Part shown: positions 1 through 9,082 of the stretch, in pieces
How the letters are laid out: the number at the start of each line of letters is the position of its first letter
Numbering within the stretch: position 1 is the stretch's first letter
Source of the DNA: Cupriavidus nantongensis
Lineage (GTDB): Bacteria > Pseudomonadota > Gammaproteobacteria > Burkholderiales > Burkholderiaceae
Assembly (NCBI RefSeq): GCF_001598055.1
Contig: NZ_CP014844.1
Span: forward strand, 124,001 to 188,000
DNA length: 64,000 nucleotides
Direction: 5' to 3'
Program-made: the position numbers and the translations under genes
The notes under the pieces: model-generated
Seen by the model: the letters and a program-made list of their open reading frames with translations, nothing else
Database searches by the model: none
Told to the model about the DNA's origin: nothing

Positions 1-2746
1 CCGAGTCGAAGGCGGAGTTGAGCACGTCGCCGACCACCTGCTCGGCCAGCGCCGACGAGTCGACGATCATCGCGTTCTGGCCGCCGGTTTCGGCGATCAG
101 CGGAATCGGGCGGCCGGCGGCGTCGAGGCGCCCGGCGACATTGCGCTGCAGGATGCGCGCGACCTCGGTCGAGCCGGTGAACATCACGCCCTTGACGCGG
201 GCGTCGCCCACCAGCGCGGCGCCGACGGTCTCGCCGCGGCCCGGCAGCAGCTGCACCGCGCCGGCCGGCACGCCGGCCTCGCGCAGCAGCTTGACCGCGG
301 CGGCAGCAATCAGCGGGGTCTGCTCGGCGGGCTTGGCCAGCACGGGGTTGCCCGCCGCCAGCGCGGCGGCGACCTGGCCGGTAAAGATCGCCAGCGGGAA
401 ATTCCACGGGCTGATGCAGACCACCGGGCCCAGCGGGCGATGGGTCTCGTTGTCGAAGCCGCGGCGCACCTCGGCGGCGTAGTAGCGCAGGAAGTCCACC
501 GCCTCGCGCACTTCGGCGATGGCATTGGAGAAGGTCTTGCCGGCCTCGCGCATGATGATGCCCATCAGCGACTGCATCTGGGCTTCCATCAGGTCGGCGG
601 CGCGTTCCAGCGCGGCGGCGCGCACGTCCGGCGGTGTCGCCTGCCAGATCGGCGCGGCATTGACCGCGGCCTGCAGCGCGACGTCGACCTCGGCCTTGCC
701 GGCTTCGGTGACATGGCCGACCACGTCGCGGTGATCGGCCGGATTCAGTACCGGCGTGGTGATGGCATCGGCGGCGCGCGCCACCTCGGCGCCCAGCATC
801 GGCTCGGCGATCAGGCGCTCGCCGGTGCCGGCCAGCAGCGCCGACGACAGCGACGCCAGCCGATGCTCGTTGGCCAGGTCGATGCCGGCCGAGTTGGGCC
901 GGCTCTTGCCATACAGCGTGCGCGGCGACGGGATGCGCGGGTGCGGCAGGCCGAGCACGCCTTCGTCGCGGTGCATGGCCTCGACCACGGCCACCGGATC
1001 GGCGACCAGTTCATCCAGCGAGATGGTGTCGTCGGCAATGCGGTTGACGAACGAGGTGTTGGCGCCGTTCTCCAGCAGCCGGCGCACCAGGTAGGCCAGC
1101 AGCGTTTCATGCGTGCCGACCGGCGCGTAGATGCGGCACGGCCGGTTGTACTTGCCGTCGGCGGTGGGGCCCACCACCTGGTCGTAGAGCGGCTCGCCCA
1201 TGCCGTGCAGGCACTGGAATTCATACTGGCCCGGGTAGTAGCTGTGCCCGGCGATCTGGTAGATGGCCGACAGCGTGTGCGCGTTGTGCGTGGCGAACTG
1301 CGGGTAGATCGCGTCCGGCACCGACAGCAGCTTGCGCGCGCAGGCGATGTAAGACACATCGGTGTAGACCTTGCGCGTATAAACCGGATAACCTTCCAGC
1401 CCTTCCACCTGGGCGCGCTTGATCTCGCTGTCCCAGTAGGCGCCCTTGACCAGGCGGATCATCAGGCGGTGGCGGCTGCGGCGGGCCAGGTCGATCAGGT
1501 AGTCGATCACGAACGGGCAGCGCTTCTGGTAACCCTGCACCACGAAGCCGATGCCGTTCCAGCCGGCCAGCTCGGGCTCGAAGCACAGGCGCTCGAGCAG
1601 GTCCAGCGAGATCTCGAGGCGGTCGGCTTCTTCGGCGTCGATATTGATGCCGATGTCGTACTGGCGCGCCAGCAGCGTCAGCGACTTCAGGCGCTCGTAC
1701 AGTTCGCCCACCACGCGCTCGTGCTGCGCGCGGCTGTAGCGCGGGTGCAGCGCCGACAGCTTGATCGAGATGCCCGGGCCTTCATAGATGCCGCGGCCGC
1801 GCGAGGCCTGGCCGATGGCGTGGATGGCCTGCTCGTACGAGGCCAGGTAGCGTGCCGCATCGGCCTCGGTCATGGCCGCCTCGCCCAGCATGTCGTAGGA
1901 GTAGCGGAAGCCCTCGGCCTCGTAGCGGCGCGCGTTGGCCAGCGCCTCGGAAATGGTCTCGCCGGTGACGAACTGCTCGCCCATCAGCCGCATCGCCATG
2001 TCCACGCCCTTGCGGATCAGCGGCTCGCCGCCCTTGCCGATGATGCGCGTGAGCGCCTTGGTCAGGCCCGATTCGGTATGGGTGGCGACCAGCTTGCCGG
2101 TCAGCAGCAGGCCCCAGGTGGCGGCGTTGACGAACAGCGACGGGCTCTGGCCCAGGTGCGACTGCCAGTTGGCGCCGCTGATCTTGTCGCGGATCAGCGC
2201 GTCGCGGGTGGCCTTGTCGGGAATGCGCAGCAGCGCCTCGGCCAGGCACATCAGCGCCACGCCTTCCTGCGACGACAGCGAGAATTCCTGGATCAGCCCC
2301 TGCACCAGGCCTTCGCGCCCGGTACCCACCTTTTGCTCGCGCAAGCGCGTGGCCAGGGCCTTGGCCATCTTGATCGCGGCCTCGGCCTGCTGCTGCGGCA
2401 GGCGCGCCTGCTCCAACAGCACCGGCACGCAATCGGTTTCCGGGCGGCGATAGGCCGAAGTGATGGCGGCGCGCAGCACCGACTGCGGCTGGATGCTCTG
2501 CGCAAATTCCAGGAACGGCTGCGGCGCACCGTCGGCATGGAGCGCATCCGCGCCGTCGCTGCCTTCGCCGTCGGCCCCGGCCGCGCCGGCTTCGTACGGC
2601 ATGTGGCCGCGCTCGATCTGCTCGAGGTAGCAGAAGATGGCCTGCTTGATCAGCCAGTGCGGGGTGCGGTCGATGGATTGGGCAACGCGCTTGAGGCGGT
2701 CGCGCGAGGCATCGTCGAGCTTGACGCCAAGGGTGGTGGTGGCCAT
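1..2746 (-). CDS. putA: Bifunctional proline dehydrogenase / P5C dehydrogenase PutA (3' end outside window)
   Basis: Oxidises proline to glutamate in two steps, with FAD-dependent proline dehydrogenase followed by NAD-dependent delta-1-pyrroline-5-carboxylate dehydrogenase, at the inner face of the membrane. The ATG at 2746 begins a ribbon-helix-helix DNA-binding domain (starts MATTTLGVKLDDASRDRLKR), so this is the long PutA that also represses its own gene. The visible 915 codons cover the RHH domain, linker, PRODH barrel and most of the P5CDH domain. The frame runs off the left edge just after AETGGQNAMIVDS, a few residues before the expected catalytic Cys. Three GTTGCA motifs upstream fit autoregulation. 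Identity is secure; only the C-terminus is unseen. Confidence 0.95.
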   Translation of the reverse strand, partial: MATTTLGVKLDDASRDRLKRVAQSIDRTPHWLIKQAIFCYLEQIERGHMPYEAGAAGADGEGSDGADALHADGAPQPFLEFAQSIQPQSVLRAAITSAYRRPETDCVPVLLEQARLPQQQAEAAIKMAKALATRLREQKVGTGREGLVQGLIQEFSLSSQEGVALMCLAEALLRIPDKATRDALIRDKISGANWQSHLGQSPSLFVNAATWGLLLTGKLVATHTESGLTKALTRIIGKGGEPLIRKGVDMAMRLMGEQFVTGETISEALANARRYEAEGFRYSYDMLGEAAMTEADAARYLASYEQAIHAIGQASRGRGIYEGPGISIKLSALHPRYSRAQHERVVGELYERLKSLTLLARQYDIGINIDAEEADRLEISLDLLERLCFEPELAGWNGIGFVVQGYQKRCPFVIDYLIDLARRSRHRLMIRLVKGAYWDSEIKRAQVEGLEGYPVYTRKVYTDVSYIACARKLLSVPDAIYPQFATHNAHTLSAIYQIAGHSYYPGQYEFQCLHGMGEPLYDQVVGPTADGKYNRPCRIYAPVGTHETLLAYLVRRLLENGANTSFVNRIADDTISLDELVADPVAVVEAMHRDEGVLGLPHPRIPSPRTLYGKSRPNSAGIDLANEHRLASLSSALLAGTGERLIAEPMLGAEVARAADAITTPVLNPADHRDVVGHVTEAGKAEVDVALQAAVNAAPIWQATPPDVRAAALERAADLMEAQMQSLMGIIMREAGKTFSNAIAEVREAVDFLRYYAAEVRRGFDNETHRPLGPVVCISPWNFPLAIFTGQVAAALAAGNPVLAKPAEQTPLIAAAAVKLLREAGVPAGAVQLLPGRGETVGAALVGDARVKGVMFTGSTEVARILQRNVAGRLDAAGRPIPLIAETGGQNAMIVDSSALAEQVVGDVLNSAFDS

Positions 2747-2871
2747 TGCGGGCAATTCTCCGAAAGACTGGAGCCGCCGCCGGTGCTACCTCGTCCGAGC
2801 CGACAGGCAGGGGCGCGCGACCGGCCGCAGCCTGTGAGCTGGCGCGATCTTACTCCCTAAAATCACCAAGG

Positions 2872-2917
2872 TGCAACCTGGTGCAACCCTATCGAAAACC
2901 CTAACCCAGAGGTTGCA
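2872..2917. promoter_or_regulatory. Putative PutA operators (three GTTGCA motifs)
   Basis: The 194-bp gap between priA and putA holds GTTGCA at 2912-2917 and its reverse complement TGCAAC at 2872-2877 and 2882-2887. GTTGCA is the core recognised by the RHH domain of E. coli PutA. This PutA carries that domain, so autoregulation is the simple reading; no binding data exist here. Confidence 0.6.
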
Positions 2918-2940
2918 CTTTTGCTCCACATCGCCGGCTG

Positions 2941-5253
2941 CTAGATCCGCAGCGGGTCGATTTCCAGCTGCCAGCGCACCCCCTTCACCTCCGTGCCAAC
3001 CTCTGCGAAAGTCTGTACCCACTCGGCCACAAACCGTTGCAGTACCGGACGCGCGCTGGCTTCGACCAGCATCTGCGCGCGCTCGCGGTTGAACACCCGC
3101 ACCATCGACATCGGCACCGGGTCATGCAGTTGCACCTCCGGCGCCAGCGTGCAGCGTTCGGCATGCCGGCGCGCGGCCTCCAGGAACTGCAGCGCCCGCT
3201 CCAGCTGCCCGTGCTCCGCCGTGACCAGCACCTGGAAACAGAACGGGGGCAACCCGGCCTGGCGCCGCTCGCGCAACTGGCTGGCCGCGAATCCATCATA
3301 GTCATGGCGCGTCAGGGCCTGCAATGCCGGGGTATCGGGATAGCGGGTCTGGATCAGCACCTCGCCCGGCAACCCGGCCCGCCCCGCCCTTCCCGCCACC
3401 TGCATCAGCGACGCAAACAGGTGTTCGGCGGCGCGGAAGTCGTGGCTGAACATGGCCGCGTCCGGATGGACGATGCCGACCAGCGTCACGCGCTGGAAGT
3501 CATGGCCCTTGGCCACCATCTGCGTGCCCACCAGGATGTCGACCTCGCCTGCATGGACCTCGTCAAACATGGCCTGGGCGCTGCCCTTGCGGCGCGTGGA
3601 ATCGGCGTCGATGCGGGCAATGCGCGCCTGCGGGAAGCGCGCCGCCAGCGCTTCTTCGATACGCTGCGTGCCGCGCCCGAGCGGCGCGATATCGACATTG
3701 CCGCAGTCCGGGCAATGGTGCGGCACCGGCGCCTCGAGGCCGCAGTGGTGGCAGCGCAGGCGCCGCTCGGGCCGGTGCAGCACCAGGTACGCCGAGCAGC
3801 GCGGGCAGCCCGACAGCCAGCCGCAGCTGTCGCAGGCGATCACCGGCGCATAGCCGCGCCGGTTCAGGAACAGCAGGCTCTGCTCCCCGCGCGCCAGGCG
3901 CGCGTCGATGGCCTCCAGCAGCGGCACCGACAGGCCCTCGAACAGGGCACGCTGGCGCTGGCGCTCGTGGTTCAGGTCGACCAGCCGCACCGCCGGCAGC
4001 GCCGCATCGACCTGGGCGCGCTCGCGCAGCACCAGCTTGCGGTAGGTGCCCTGCCCGGCCCGCCACCAGGTTTCCATCGACGGCGTCGCGGACCCCAGCA
4101 CCACCGCGATGCCGCGCTGCTTGGCGCGCCAGACGGCAAGGTCGCGCGCGGAGTAGCGCAGCCCTTCCTGCTGCTTGTACGAGGTGTCGTGCTCCTCGTC
4201 GACCACGATCAGCGCCAGCGCCGGCAGCGACGCCATCACCGCCATGCGCGTGCCCAGCACGATGCGGGCCTCGCCGCGGTGCGCCGCCAGCCACTGCAGG
4301 CTGCGCTCCTGGTCGGCCAGGCCGCTGTGCAGCACCGCCAGCGGCAACTGCGGGAAGCGTGCGGCAATGCGGCTTTGCAGCTGCGGGGTCAGGTTGATTT
4401 CCGGCACCAGCATCAGCACCTGGGCCCGCGGGTCGCGCGCCAGCACGGCCTGCATCGCATGCAGGTAGACCTCGGTCTTGCCGCTGCCGGTGACGCCGTG
4501 CAGCAGGAACGGGGCGAAGCCCTCGGCGTCGGCGATGGCCTGCACCGCGGCGCGCTGCTCGTCATGCAGCGGCGGCGCGGCCGATGGCGGCTGGGAGGGG
4601 TCGGTCGGCAACAGGGTGCGCGCGGTGCGGCTGACCTCGACCCAGCCCGCGGCCAGCCATTCGGCCAGCCGCGACGGTGCCGCGGCACAGAGGGCGCGCG
4701 CTTGCGCCAGCGACAGCGGCTCTCCCGTGGCGGCGCGCTCGGCCAGCGCCTGCGCCAGCGCGCGCACGCTGCGGGCGCGCGGCGGTACGGCCGCGAGCAA
4801 TGCCTCCGCCTGGCCCGGCAGCACGCGGTACTCATCGGTGCGGGCACGCTGCGCCAGGCTGGACCAGCTTTCGGCCTCGCGCAGGGCGGGCGGCAAGGCC
4901 GGCAGCATCACTTCGCCGAGTCGCCGCTGGTAGTAGCGCGCAGCAAACGCTGCCAGCTCGATCCAGTCTTGCTGCAGCGGCGGCAGCCAGTCCAGCCGTT
5001 GCGCCACCGGGCGCAACTTGTCCACAGGCACGTCCGAAGCTTGCGCGAATTCAACCGCGACACCGACCATGCTGCGACGGCCGAACGGCACCACCACCAG
5101 CTCCCCGGGCGCGACATCCGCAATGGCGAGGTAATCGAAGCAGTCGTCGGCAGGCGTGTCGAGGGCAACGCGGATCACCGGCGGCACCGGCGACGTCGCG
5201 CCTGCGGCTGGCGCCGCGGACTCGGGAAGGAGACTGCCGCTATCGGGCCGCAT
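2941..5253 (-). CDS. priA: Primosomal protein N' (replication restart helicase PriA)
   Basis: A 3'-5' DNA helicase that recognises stalled forks and D-loops and reloads the replisome. In order it shows an N-terminal DNA-binding region (VIRVALDTPADDCFDYL), Walker A GVTGSGKTEVY, a DEEHD box, a zinc-binding block of paired cysteines (CDSCGWLSGCPRCSAYLVLH and CHHCG...CPDCG), and helicase motifs V-VI ending in QVAGRAGRAG. The ATG at 5253 gives 770 aa; an in-frame ATG at 5316 would add 21 residues, and neither has a clear Shine-Dalgarno. It is separated from hemE by about 520 bp and probably has its own promoter there. Confidence 0.95.
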   Translation of the reverse strand: MRPDSGSLLPESAAPAAGATSPVPPVIRVALDTPADDCFDYLAIADVAPGELVVVPFGRRSMVGVAVEFAQASDVPVDKLRPVAQRLDWLPPLQQDWIELAAFAARYYQRRLGEVMLPALPPALREAESWSSLAQRARTDEYRVLPGQAEALLAAVPPRARSVRALAQALAERAATGEPLSLAQARALCAAAPSRLAEWLAAGWVEVSRTARTLLPTDPSQPPSAAPPLHDEQRAAVQAIADAEGFAPFLLHGVTGSGKTEVYLHAMQAVLARDPRAQVLMLVPEINLTPQLQSRIAARFPQLPLAVLHSGLADQERSLQWLAAHRGEARIVLGTRMAVMASLPALALIVVDEEHDTSYKQQEGLRYSARDLAVWRAKQRGIAVVLGSATPSMETWWRAGQGTYRKLVLRERAQVDAALPAVRLVDLNHERQRQRALFEGLSVPLLEAIDARLARGEQSLLFLNRRGYAPVIACDSCGWLSGCPRCSAYLVLHRPERRLRCHHCGLEAPVPHHCPDCGNVDIAPLGRGTQRIEEALAARFPQARIARIDADSTRRKGSAQAMFDEVHAGEVDILVGTQMVAKGHDFQRVTLVGIVHPDAAMFSHDFRAAEHLFASLMQVAGRAGRAGLPGEVLIQTRYPDTPALQALTRHDYDGFAASQLRERRQAGLPPFCFQVLVTAEHGQLERALQFLEAARRHAERCTLAPEVQLHDPVPMSMVRVFNRERAQMLVEASARPVLQRFVAEWVQTFAEVGTEVKGVRWQLEIDPLRI

Positions 5254-5776
5254 GCACGAGTTGAAGATGCATCGCCGTGGGGCAGGCGTCGGTCCACCGG
5301 CGATCTGCCGGGCCATGGCAGCGGATTGGTGTGCGGCGCAGCATCAACTTAAAGTAAAACTTCAAATGTGGCCCTAAGTCGATGATAGATGACTGGTTTT
5401 CCACTAATTCCACCGCCCCTGTGGATAACTTTGTTGAAAAGTCGCTCTGCCTGGCCCGGAAGCCCCGAAAAACAAGGGATCCACTGGCATCGACCCCTTC
5501 TTTGCAAATCTTCCAAAGCCTTAAAAATCAAGGGCTTGCAAACATCCCCCAGATAGGTTAGGGAATAACCCTGTCCTGCACTGCGGCAAACCTATCGGTG
5601 TGCATAAGTCAAGTGCCGCCAGTCAACCCAGTGCACCTTTTTGGTGGCTCGTGGCGAAAAAGTTAACTTGACACGGTACGGCCGCGCGGCTCGCGCAGCA
5701 CTGGGTACGGGCGCGTCCGGGACGCTGCAGCGCGGGGCGGCGCCAAACCGCCCTGCCAGCTGGCATACCGCGGCGG
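5254..5776. other. Intergenic region priA-hemE with two DnaA-box-like sites
   Basis: No gene is seen in this 523-bp stretch, which is visibly richer in A+T than its flanks. TGTGGATAA at 5420-5428 is the exact complement of the DnaA box TTATCCACA. TGTGCATAA at 5599-5607 fits the relaxed TTATNCACA form. The priA promoter should lie here, but I could not pick a convincing -35/-10 pair. Confidence 0.5.
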
Positions 5777-6874
5777 TCACTTCCCGGTTGCGCGCAGCTG
5801 GCGGCTGTGCCGGTGCACTTCGTCGACCAGCACGGACACGCTCTCCGGCGGCGTGAATTGCGAAATCCCGTGGCCGAGGTTAAAGACATGGCCGTCGCTG
5901 CCGCCACCGGCGGCATAGCTGTCCAGCACGCCACGGACCTGCTCGCGGATTGCGGCCTCGGGCGCAAACAGCACGGTCGGGTCGATATTGCCCTGCAGCG
6001 CCACGCGGCCGCCGGTGCGCCGGCGCGCTTCGGCCAGGTTGACGGTCCAGTCCAGCCCGATGGCATCGGCGCCGGTGTCGGCCAGCGCTTCCAGCCACAG
6101 GCCGCCGCCCTTGGTGAAGACGATCGCCGGCACTTGCTGTCCGGCGTGCTCGCGCTTCAGTCCGGCCAGCACGCGGCGCATGTAGGCCAGCGAGAACGCC
6201 TGGTACATGCCGTCGGCGAGTGCCCCGCCCCAGGTGTCGAAAATCATCACCGCCTGCGCGCCCGCCTCGATCTGCGCGTTCAGGTACGCCGTGACTGCCT
6301 GTGCATTGATGTCGAGAATGCGGTGCATCAGGTCGGGGCGGCCGTACATCATCGCCTTGACCGTGCGGAAGTCATCCGAGCCGCCGCCTTCGACCATGTA
6401 GCAGGCCAGCGTCCACGGGCTGCCCGAGAAGCCGATCAACGGCACGCGCTGGCGCCCGTCCTGCACCAGCGCACGGCGGATCTCGCGCACGGCGTCGAAC
6501 ACATACTGCAGCGATGCCATGTCGGGCACGGCCAGCTTCTGCACGTCGGCCTCGGTACGCAGCGGATGCGCGAAGCGCGGGCCCTCGCCCTGCGCGAACG
6601 ACAGGCCCAGGCCCATCGCATCCGGCACCGTCAGGATGTCCGAAAAGAGGATGGCCGCGTCGAGCGGATAGCGGTCCAGCGGCTGCAGTGTCACTTCGGT
6701 GGCGTAGGCCGGGTTCTTGGCCAGCCCGAGGAAGCTGCCGGCGCGCGCGCGCGTGGCGTTGTACTCGGGCAGGTAGCGGCCTGCCTGGCGCATCAGCCAC
6801 AGCGGCGTGTATTCGGTCGGCTGGCGGCGCAGCGCGCGCAGGAAGGTATCGTTCTGCAGTGCGGTCATGGTCAT
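5777..6874 (-). CDS. hemE: Uroporphyrinogen decarboxylase HemE
   Basis: Removes four acetate carboxyl groups from uroporphyrinogen III to give coproporphyrinogen III, in the cytoplasmic haem pathway. The 365-aa length is normal. The N-terminal signature [10 protein letters not shown] carries the conserved substrate-binding arginines, and the conserved [12 protein letters not shown] and [19 protein letters not shown] blocks follow. The ATG at 6874 lies 46 bp downstream of the esterase gene on the same strand. Co-transcription with the two upstream genes is possible, though hemE is functionally separate. Confidence 0.96.
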   Translation of the reverse strand: MTMTALQNDTFLRALRRQPTEYTPLWLMRQAGRYLPEYNATRARAGSFLGLAKNPAYATEVTLQPLDRYPLDAAILFSDILTVPDAMGLGLSFAQGEGPRFAHPLRTEADVQKLAVPDMASLQYVFDAVREIRRALVQDGRQRVPLIGFSGSPWTLACYMVEGGGSDDFRTVKAMMYGRPDLMHRILDINAQAVTAYLNAQIEAGAQAVMIFDTWGGALADGMYQAFSLAYMRRVLAGLKREHAGQQVPAIVFTKGGGLWLEALADTGADAIGLDWTVNLAEARRRTGGRVALQGNIDPTVLFAPEAAIREQVRGVLDSYAAGGGSDGHVFNLGHGISQFTPPESVSVLVDEVHRHSRQLRATGK

Positions 6875-6920
6875 CCTCGTAAGACCGCCATTCTAAGGGA
6901 TGGCCGCACGCGGATGCCGC

Positions 6921-7871
6921 TCAGACGTCGTCGATCATCCCCGCGAACGCCGACGCGGCGCGGCGCATCCATTCCCGCGCGCGCTCCGCCTCCGGCTGCA
7001 GCCGGGCGAAGCCGTGGGTCATGCCGCTGGCCTCGATGGTGATGACCGGAGCATCGTGGCGCACCAGGAAGTCGGCATAGGCCAGGCCGTCGTCGCGCAG
7101 CACATCGTGCGCCGCCACCATCAGCACGGTGGCCGGCGGCCGCACCGGCGGCGCGGCCATCAGGTGCACGCGCGGATCGGCGTGGGCAGCGCCCTGCGCC
7201 AGCGCCTCGGCACCGATGAACTGGGTCCAGAACCACGCCATCTCGTCACGCGTCAGGCCGGGGCCATCGGCGAAGGCGCGATAGCTTTCGGTGCTCAGCA
7301 CCGGCGCCGCGACCGGATAGATCAGCAGCTGGGCGTCGACCCGCACTGCATCGCCGGCATTGAGTTGCTGCGCAGCCTGCGCCGCGAGGTGGCCGCCGGC
7401 GCTGTCGCCGGCCACCGCCAGGAAATCGGGCGCCAGTCCCAGCGCCTGGCGCTGGCCGGCCAGCCACAGGACCGCTTCGGCGGCATCGTCGCAAGGCGCC
7501 GGGAACGCGTGCTCGGGGGCCAGCCGGTAGTCGACGCTGGCCACGGCGCACCCGGTATCAGCCGCGAGCAAGGCCGCGACGGTGTGGTGCGTCTGCGTCG
7601 AACCGATCACCCAGCCGCCGCCGTGGAAGTACACCAGCAGCCGCGGCGTGGCCACGCCCGCCGGACGGAACAAGCGGGCCCCCAGCGTGCGGCCGGCCAG
7701 CGCCAGTTCGAGCTGCTGCACCGCGACGCCCTCCGGATCCGGCCGCAACGAGGCGGCGGCAATCTCGGCGAAACGGGCACGCTGCGCCGGGACGTCGGCC
7801 GGCACCGGCTCGGTAGCATAGCGTTCGGCCAGGCGGCGGTAATAGGCGAGCAGTTGCGGATCGATGGCCAT
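6921..7871 (-). CDS. Alpha/beta hydrolase, hormone-sensitive-lipase-like esterase
   Basis: A serine esterase of the HSL/bacterial family IV type, acting on short- or medium-chain esters; the natural substrate cannot be told. It has the oxyanion-hole motif HGGGW, the nucleophile elbow GDSAGG, and a late Asp/His pair (AHDVLRDDG and GMTHGF). The ATG at 7871 (MAIDPQLLAYYRRL) gives 316 aa. A longer frame from a TTG at 7937 would overlap the upstream gene and is unlikely. It lies between a CoA-binding protein and hemE on the same strand, with no obvious metabolic link to either. Confidence 0.85.
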   Translation of the reverse strand: MAIDPQLLAYYRRLAERYATEPVPADVPAQRARFAEIAAASLRPDPEGVAVQQLELALAGRTLGARLFRPAGVATPRLLVYFHGGGWVIGSTQTHHTVAALLAADTGCAVASVDYRLAPEHAFPAPCDDAAEAVLWLAGQRQALGLAPDFLAVAGDSAGGHLAAQAAQQLNAGDAVRVDAQLLIYPVAAPVLSTESYRAFADGPGLTRDEMAWFWTQFIGAEALAQGAAHADPRVHLMAAPPVRPPATVLMVAAHDVLRDDGLAYADFLVRHDAPVITIEASGMTHGFARLQPEAERAREWMRRAASAFAGMIDDV

Positions 7872-7923
7872 GGTCGGCGGCGGAAGGGAAATCGGGAGGA
7901 AAAAGAAACCGAAACGACGGGGA

Positions 7924-8364
7924 TCAGGCCCCGCCAAGCTGGCGCGTCAGCTCGATCTTGCTGCAACAGTCCTGCACCGCCAGCAGCCCGGCATCGGTGG
8001 CGCGACGCACCGCCTCGTCGTTGACGATGCCAAGCTGCAGCCAGACCCCACGCGCACCGACGGCGATGGCCTCGTCGACCACACCGGGCGTGTCCTCGGC
8101 GCGGCGGAAGATATCGACCCATTCGATCGGCGCGCCGGCCGCCGCGGCGGCGTCGGCGGCCTCGCGCAGCGTCGCGTGGCAAGTCTCGCCCAGGATGCGT
8201 TCGCCGGCATGGCGAGGATTGACCGGCACGATGCGGAAGCCGTGGCCTTGCAGGAATTCGGCGACCTCATGGCTGGGCCGCTCCGCACGGTCGGACAGGC
8301 CGACCACGGCTACGGTCTTCATCGCCAGCATGGCTTGTATGGCTTGCTGCATCTCAGGCGGCAT
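7924..8364 (-). CDS. CoA-binding (YccU-like) Rossmann protein
   Basis: A small one-domain protein of the CoA-binding family related to the N-terminal domain of succinyl-CoA synthetase alpha. The nucleotide-binding start VAVVGLSDRAERPSHEVAEF is typical, followed by PVNPRHAGERILGE and, near the end, GVWLQLGIVNDEA. The biochemical role of this family is unknown. The ATG at 8364 has GGAGA five bases upstream and gives 146 aa; longer in-frame starts at 8415 (ATG) and 8460 (TTG) lack a ribosome site and encode a low-complexity His-rich leader. It is first in a possible operon with the esterase and hemE. Confidence 0.8.
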   Translation of the reverse strand: MPPEMQQAIQAMLAMKTVAVVGLSDRAERPSHEVAEFLQGHGFRIVPVNPRHAGERILGETCHATLREAADAAAAAGAPIEWVDIFRRAEDTPGVVDEAIAVGARGVWLQLGIVNDEAVRRATDAGLLAVQDCCSKIELTRQLGGA

Positions 8365-8699
8365 TGCGTCTCCGGGGCTGTGGACGTGAGGGTGGAGGTG
8401 ACCGTGGGGCTGCATGGAAGCGCAGGCAACTCCGGCCGGCCGGCTCAATCGTAACCGCAATTGTCACGCAGGATTTGGTGCGGAAACGAACACTGGAATC
8501 GCGGATATAAAGATAATCCCACAACACGTGGCGGCGCAAAACGTGACGCCCAGGCGCGAAAATATGCCGATCACGCCGGATTTTGAGCACTCCGGCTTTC
8601 AACTTCTTTCAAACCGATACATTTTGTTACTGCCATGCCCGGGAGTTTCCCCCACAATGCATTGACACACCCGCTGGGCGGGCGTGGCGCCCCGGTGAA

Positions 8700-8970
8700 A
8701 ATGGCAACGCAGACTAAAGGGGCGTGCTGAAGAAAGCCTTTTTGTAGCGTTTCCGGCAGTAACCCGATTTTCCGATCCAGCGTAAAGCTTTGCTGGACCG
8801 GAGCACCAGGAAGACCGTTGCAGCGCGTGGCCTTTGCGGCCTGTGAGCGGATATTTGGATATCCGATGCGCCTTGCTTGTCGACCTGGACCGAACCCGTT
8901 CCTTCGAATTGACCCCTCGAAGGGATTTTCCCGTCCGCGCGGAGCCTCCCCGGCCCGCGCGCTTTTTTTT
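8700..8970 (+). ncRNA. Candidate structured small RNA
   Basis: Four hairpins follow one another on the plus strand. They are TCCAGC/GCTGGA at 8776-8797, GGCC/GGCC at 8829-8841, CGGATAT/ATATCCG at 8848-8865 and CCTTCGA/TCGAAGG at 8901-8923. After them comes a GC hairpin (8937-8960) and T8 (8963-8970). This is the layout of an independently terminated small RNA convergent with the atp operon. The 5' end is a guess and no clean promoter was found. It does not match any RNA family I recognise. Confidence 0.35.
8937..8970 (+). terminator. Candidate intrinsic terminator of the small-RNA region
   Basis: GCGCGG (8937-8942) pairs with CCGCGC (8955-8960), followed two bases later by eight Ts. It faces the plus strand, where no protein gene lies upstream, which is why a non-coding transcript is suspected. 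Confidence 0.5.
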
Positions 8971-9006
8971 GTCCAGGCGCGGCAAAAAGCATATCGCCGC
9001 GCTGAC

Positions 9007-9036
9007 AAAAAAGGCAGCCTCGCGGCTGCCTTTTTT
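9007..9036 (-). terminator. Intrinsic terminator of the atp operon
   Basis: A near-perfect stem, A6GGCAGCC / GGCTGCCT6, closes on a four-base loop (TCGC at 9020-9023). It lies 47 bp after the atpC stop, reads into a T6 tract on the minus strand, and is symmetrical enough to work in both directions. Confidence 0.85.
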
Positions 9037-9082
9037 AAATGTCGCATCGAAAAAACAACAATGCGACAGTCCTGCCCGATGC

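Larger units (their letters stand above)
8365..9082. other. 718-bp gene-free region upstream of the CoA-binding gene and downstream of atpC
   Basis: No convincing protein gene was found. The part nearest 8364 must hold the promoter of the CoA-binding gene. From about 8700 to 8970 there is a string of perfect hairpins ending in a T8 run on the plus strand (separate entry). The atp terminator follows at 9007-9036. Short open frames here have no recognisable product and no good start. Confidence 0.6.

Noticed and set aside
440..2860. 806-codon plus-strand open frame opposite putA
   Set aside because: It is an antisense shadow of putA caused by GC-rich third positions; its Arg/Gln/His/Ala-rich translation has no domain, and PutA on the other strand is unmistakable.
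3037..5352. Long plus-strand frame opposite priA
   Set aside because: Same effect: low-complexity Arg/Gln/His translation and no motif, while the opposite strand encodes a complete PriA.
5317..5776. Possible chromosomal origin of replication
   Set aside because: Only two DnaA-box-like sites and no clear unwinding element; dnaA, dnaN and rpmH are not adjacent.
8885..8925. tRNA-like stretch with GGTTCGGTCC/TTCGAATT
   Set aside because: No cloverleaf can be drawn: acceptor and anticodon stems are missing and the TTCGAA belongs to a simple hairpin.
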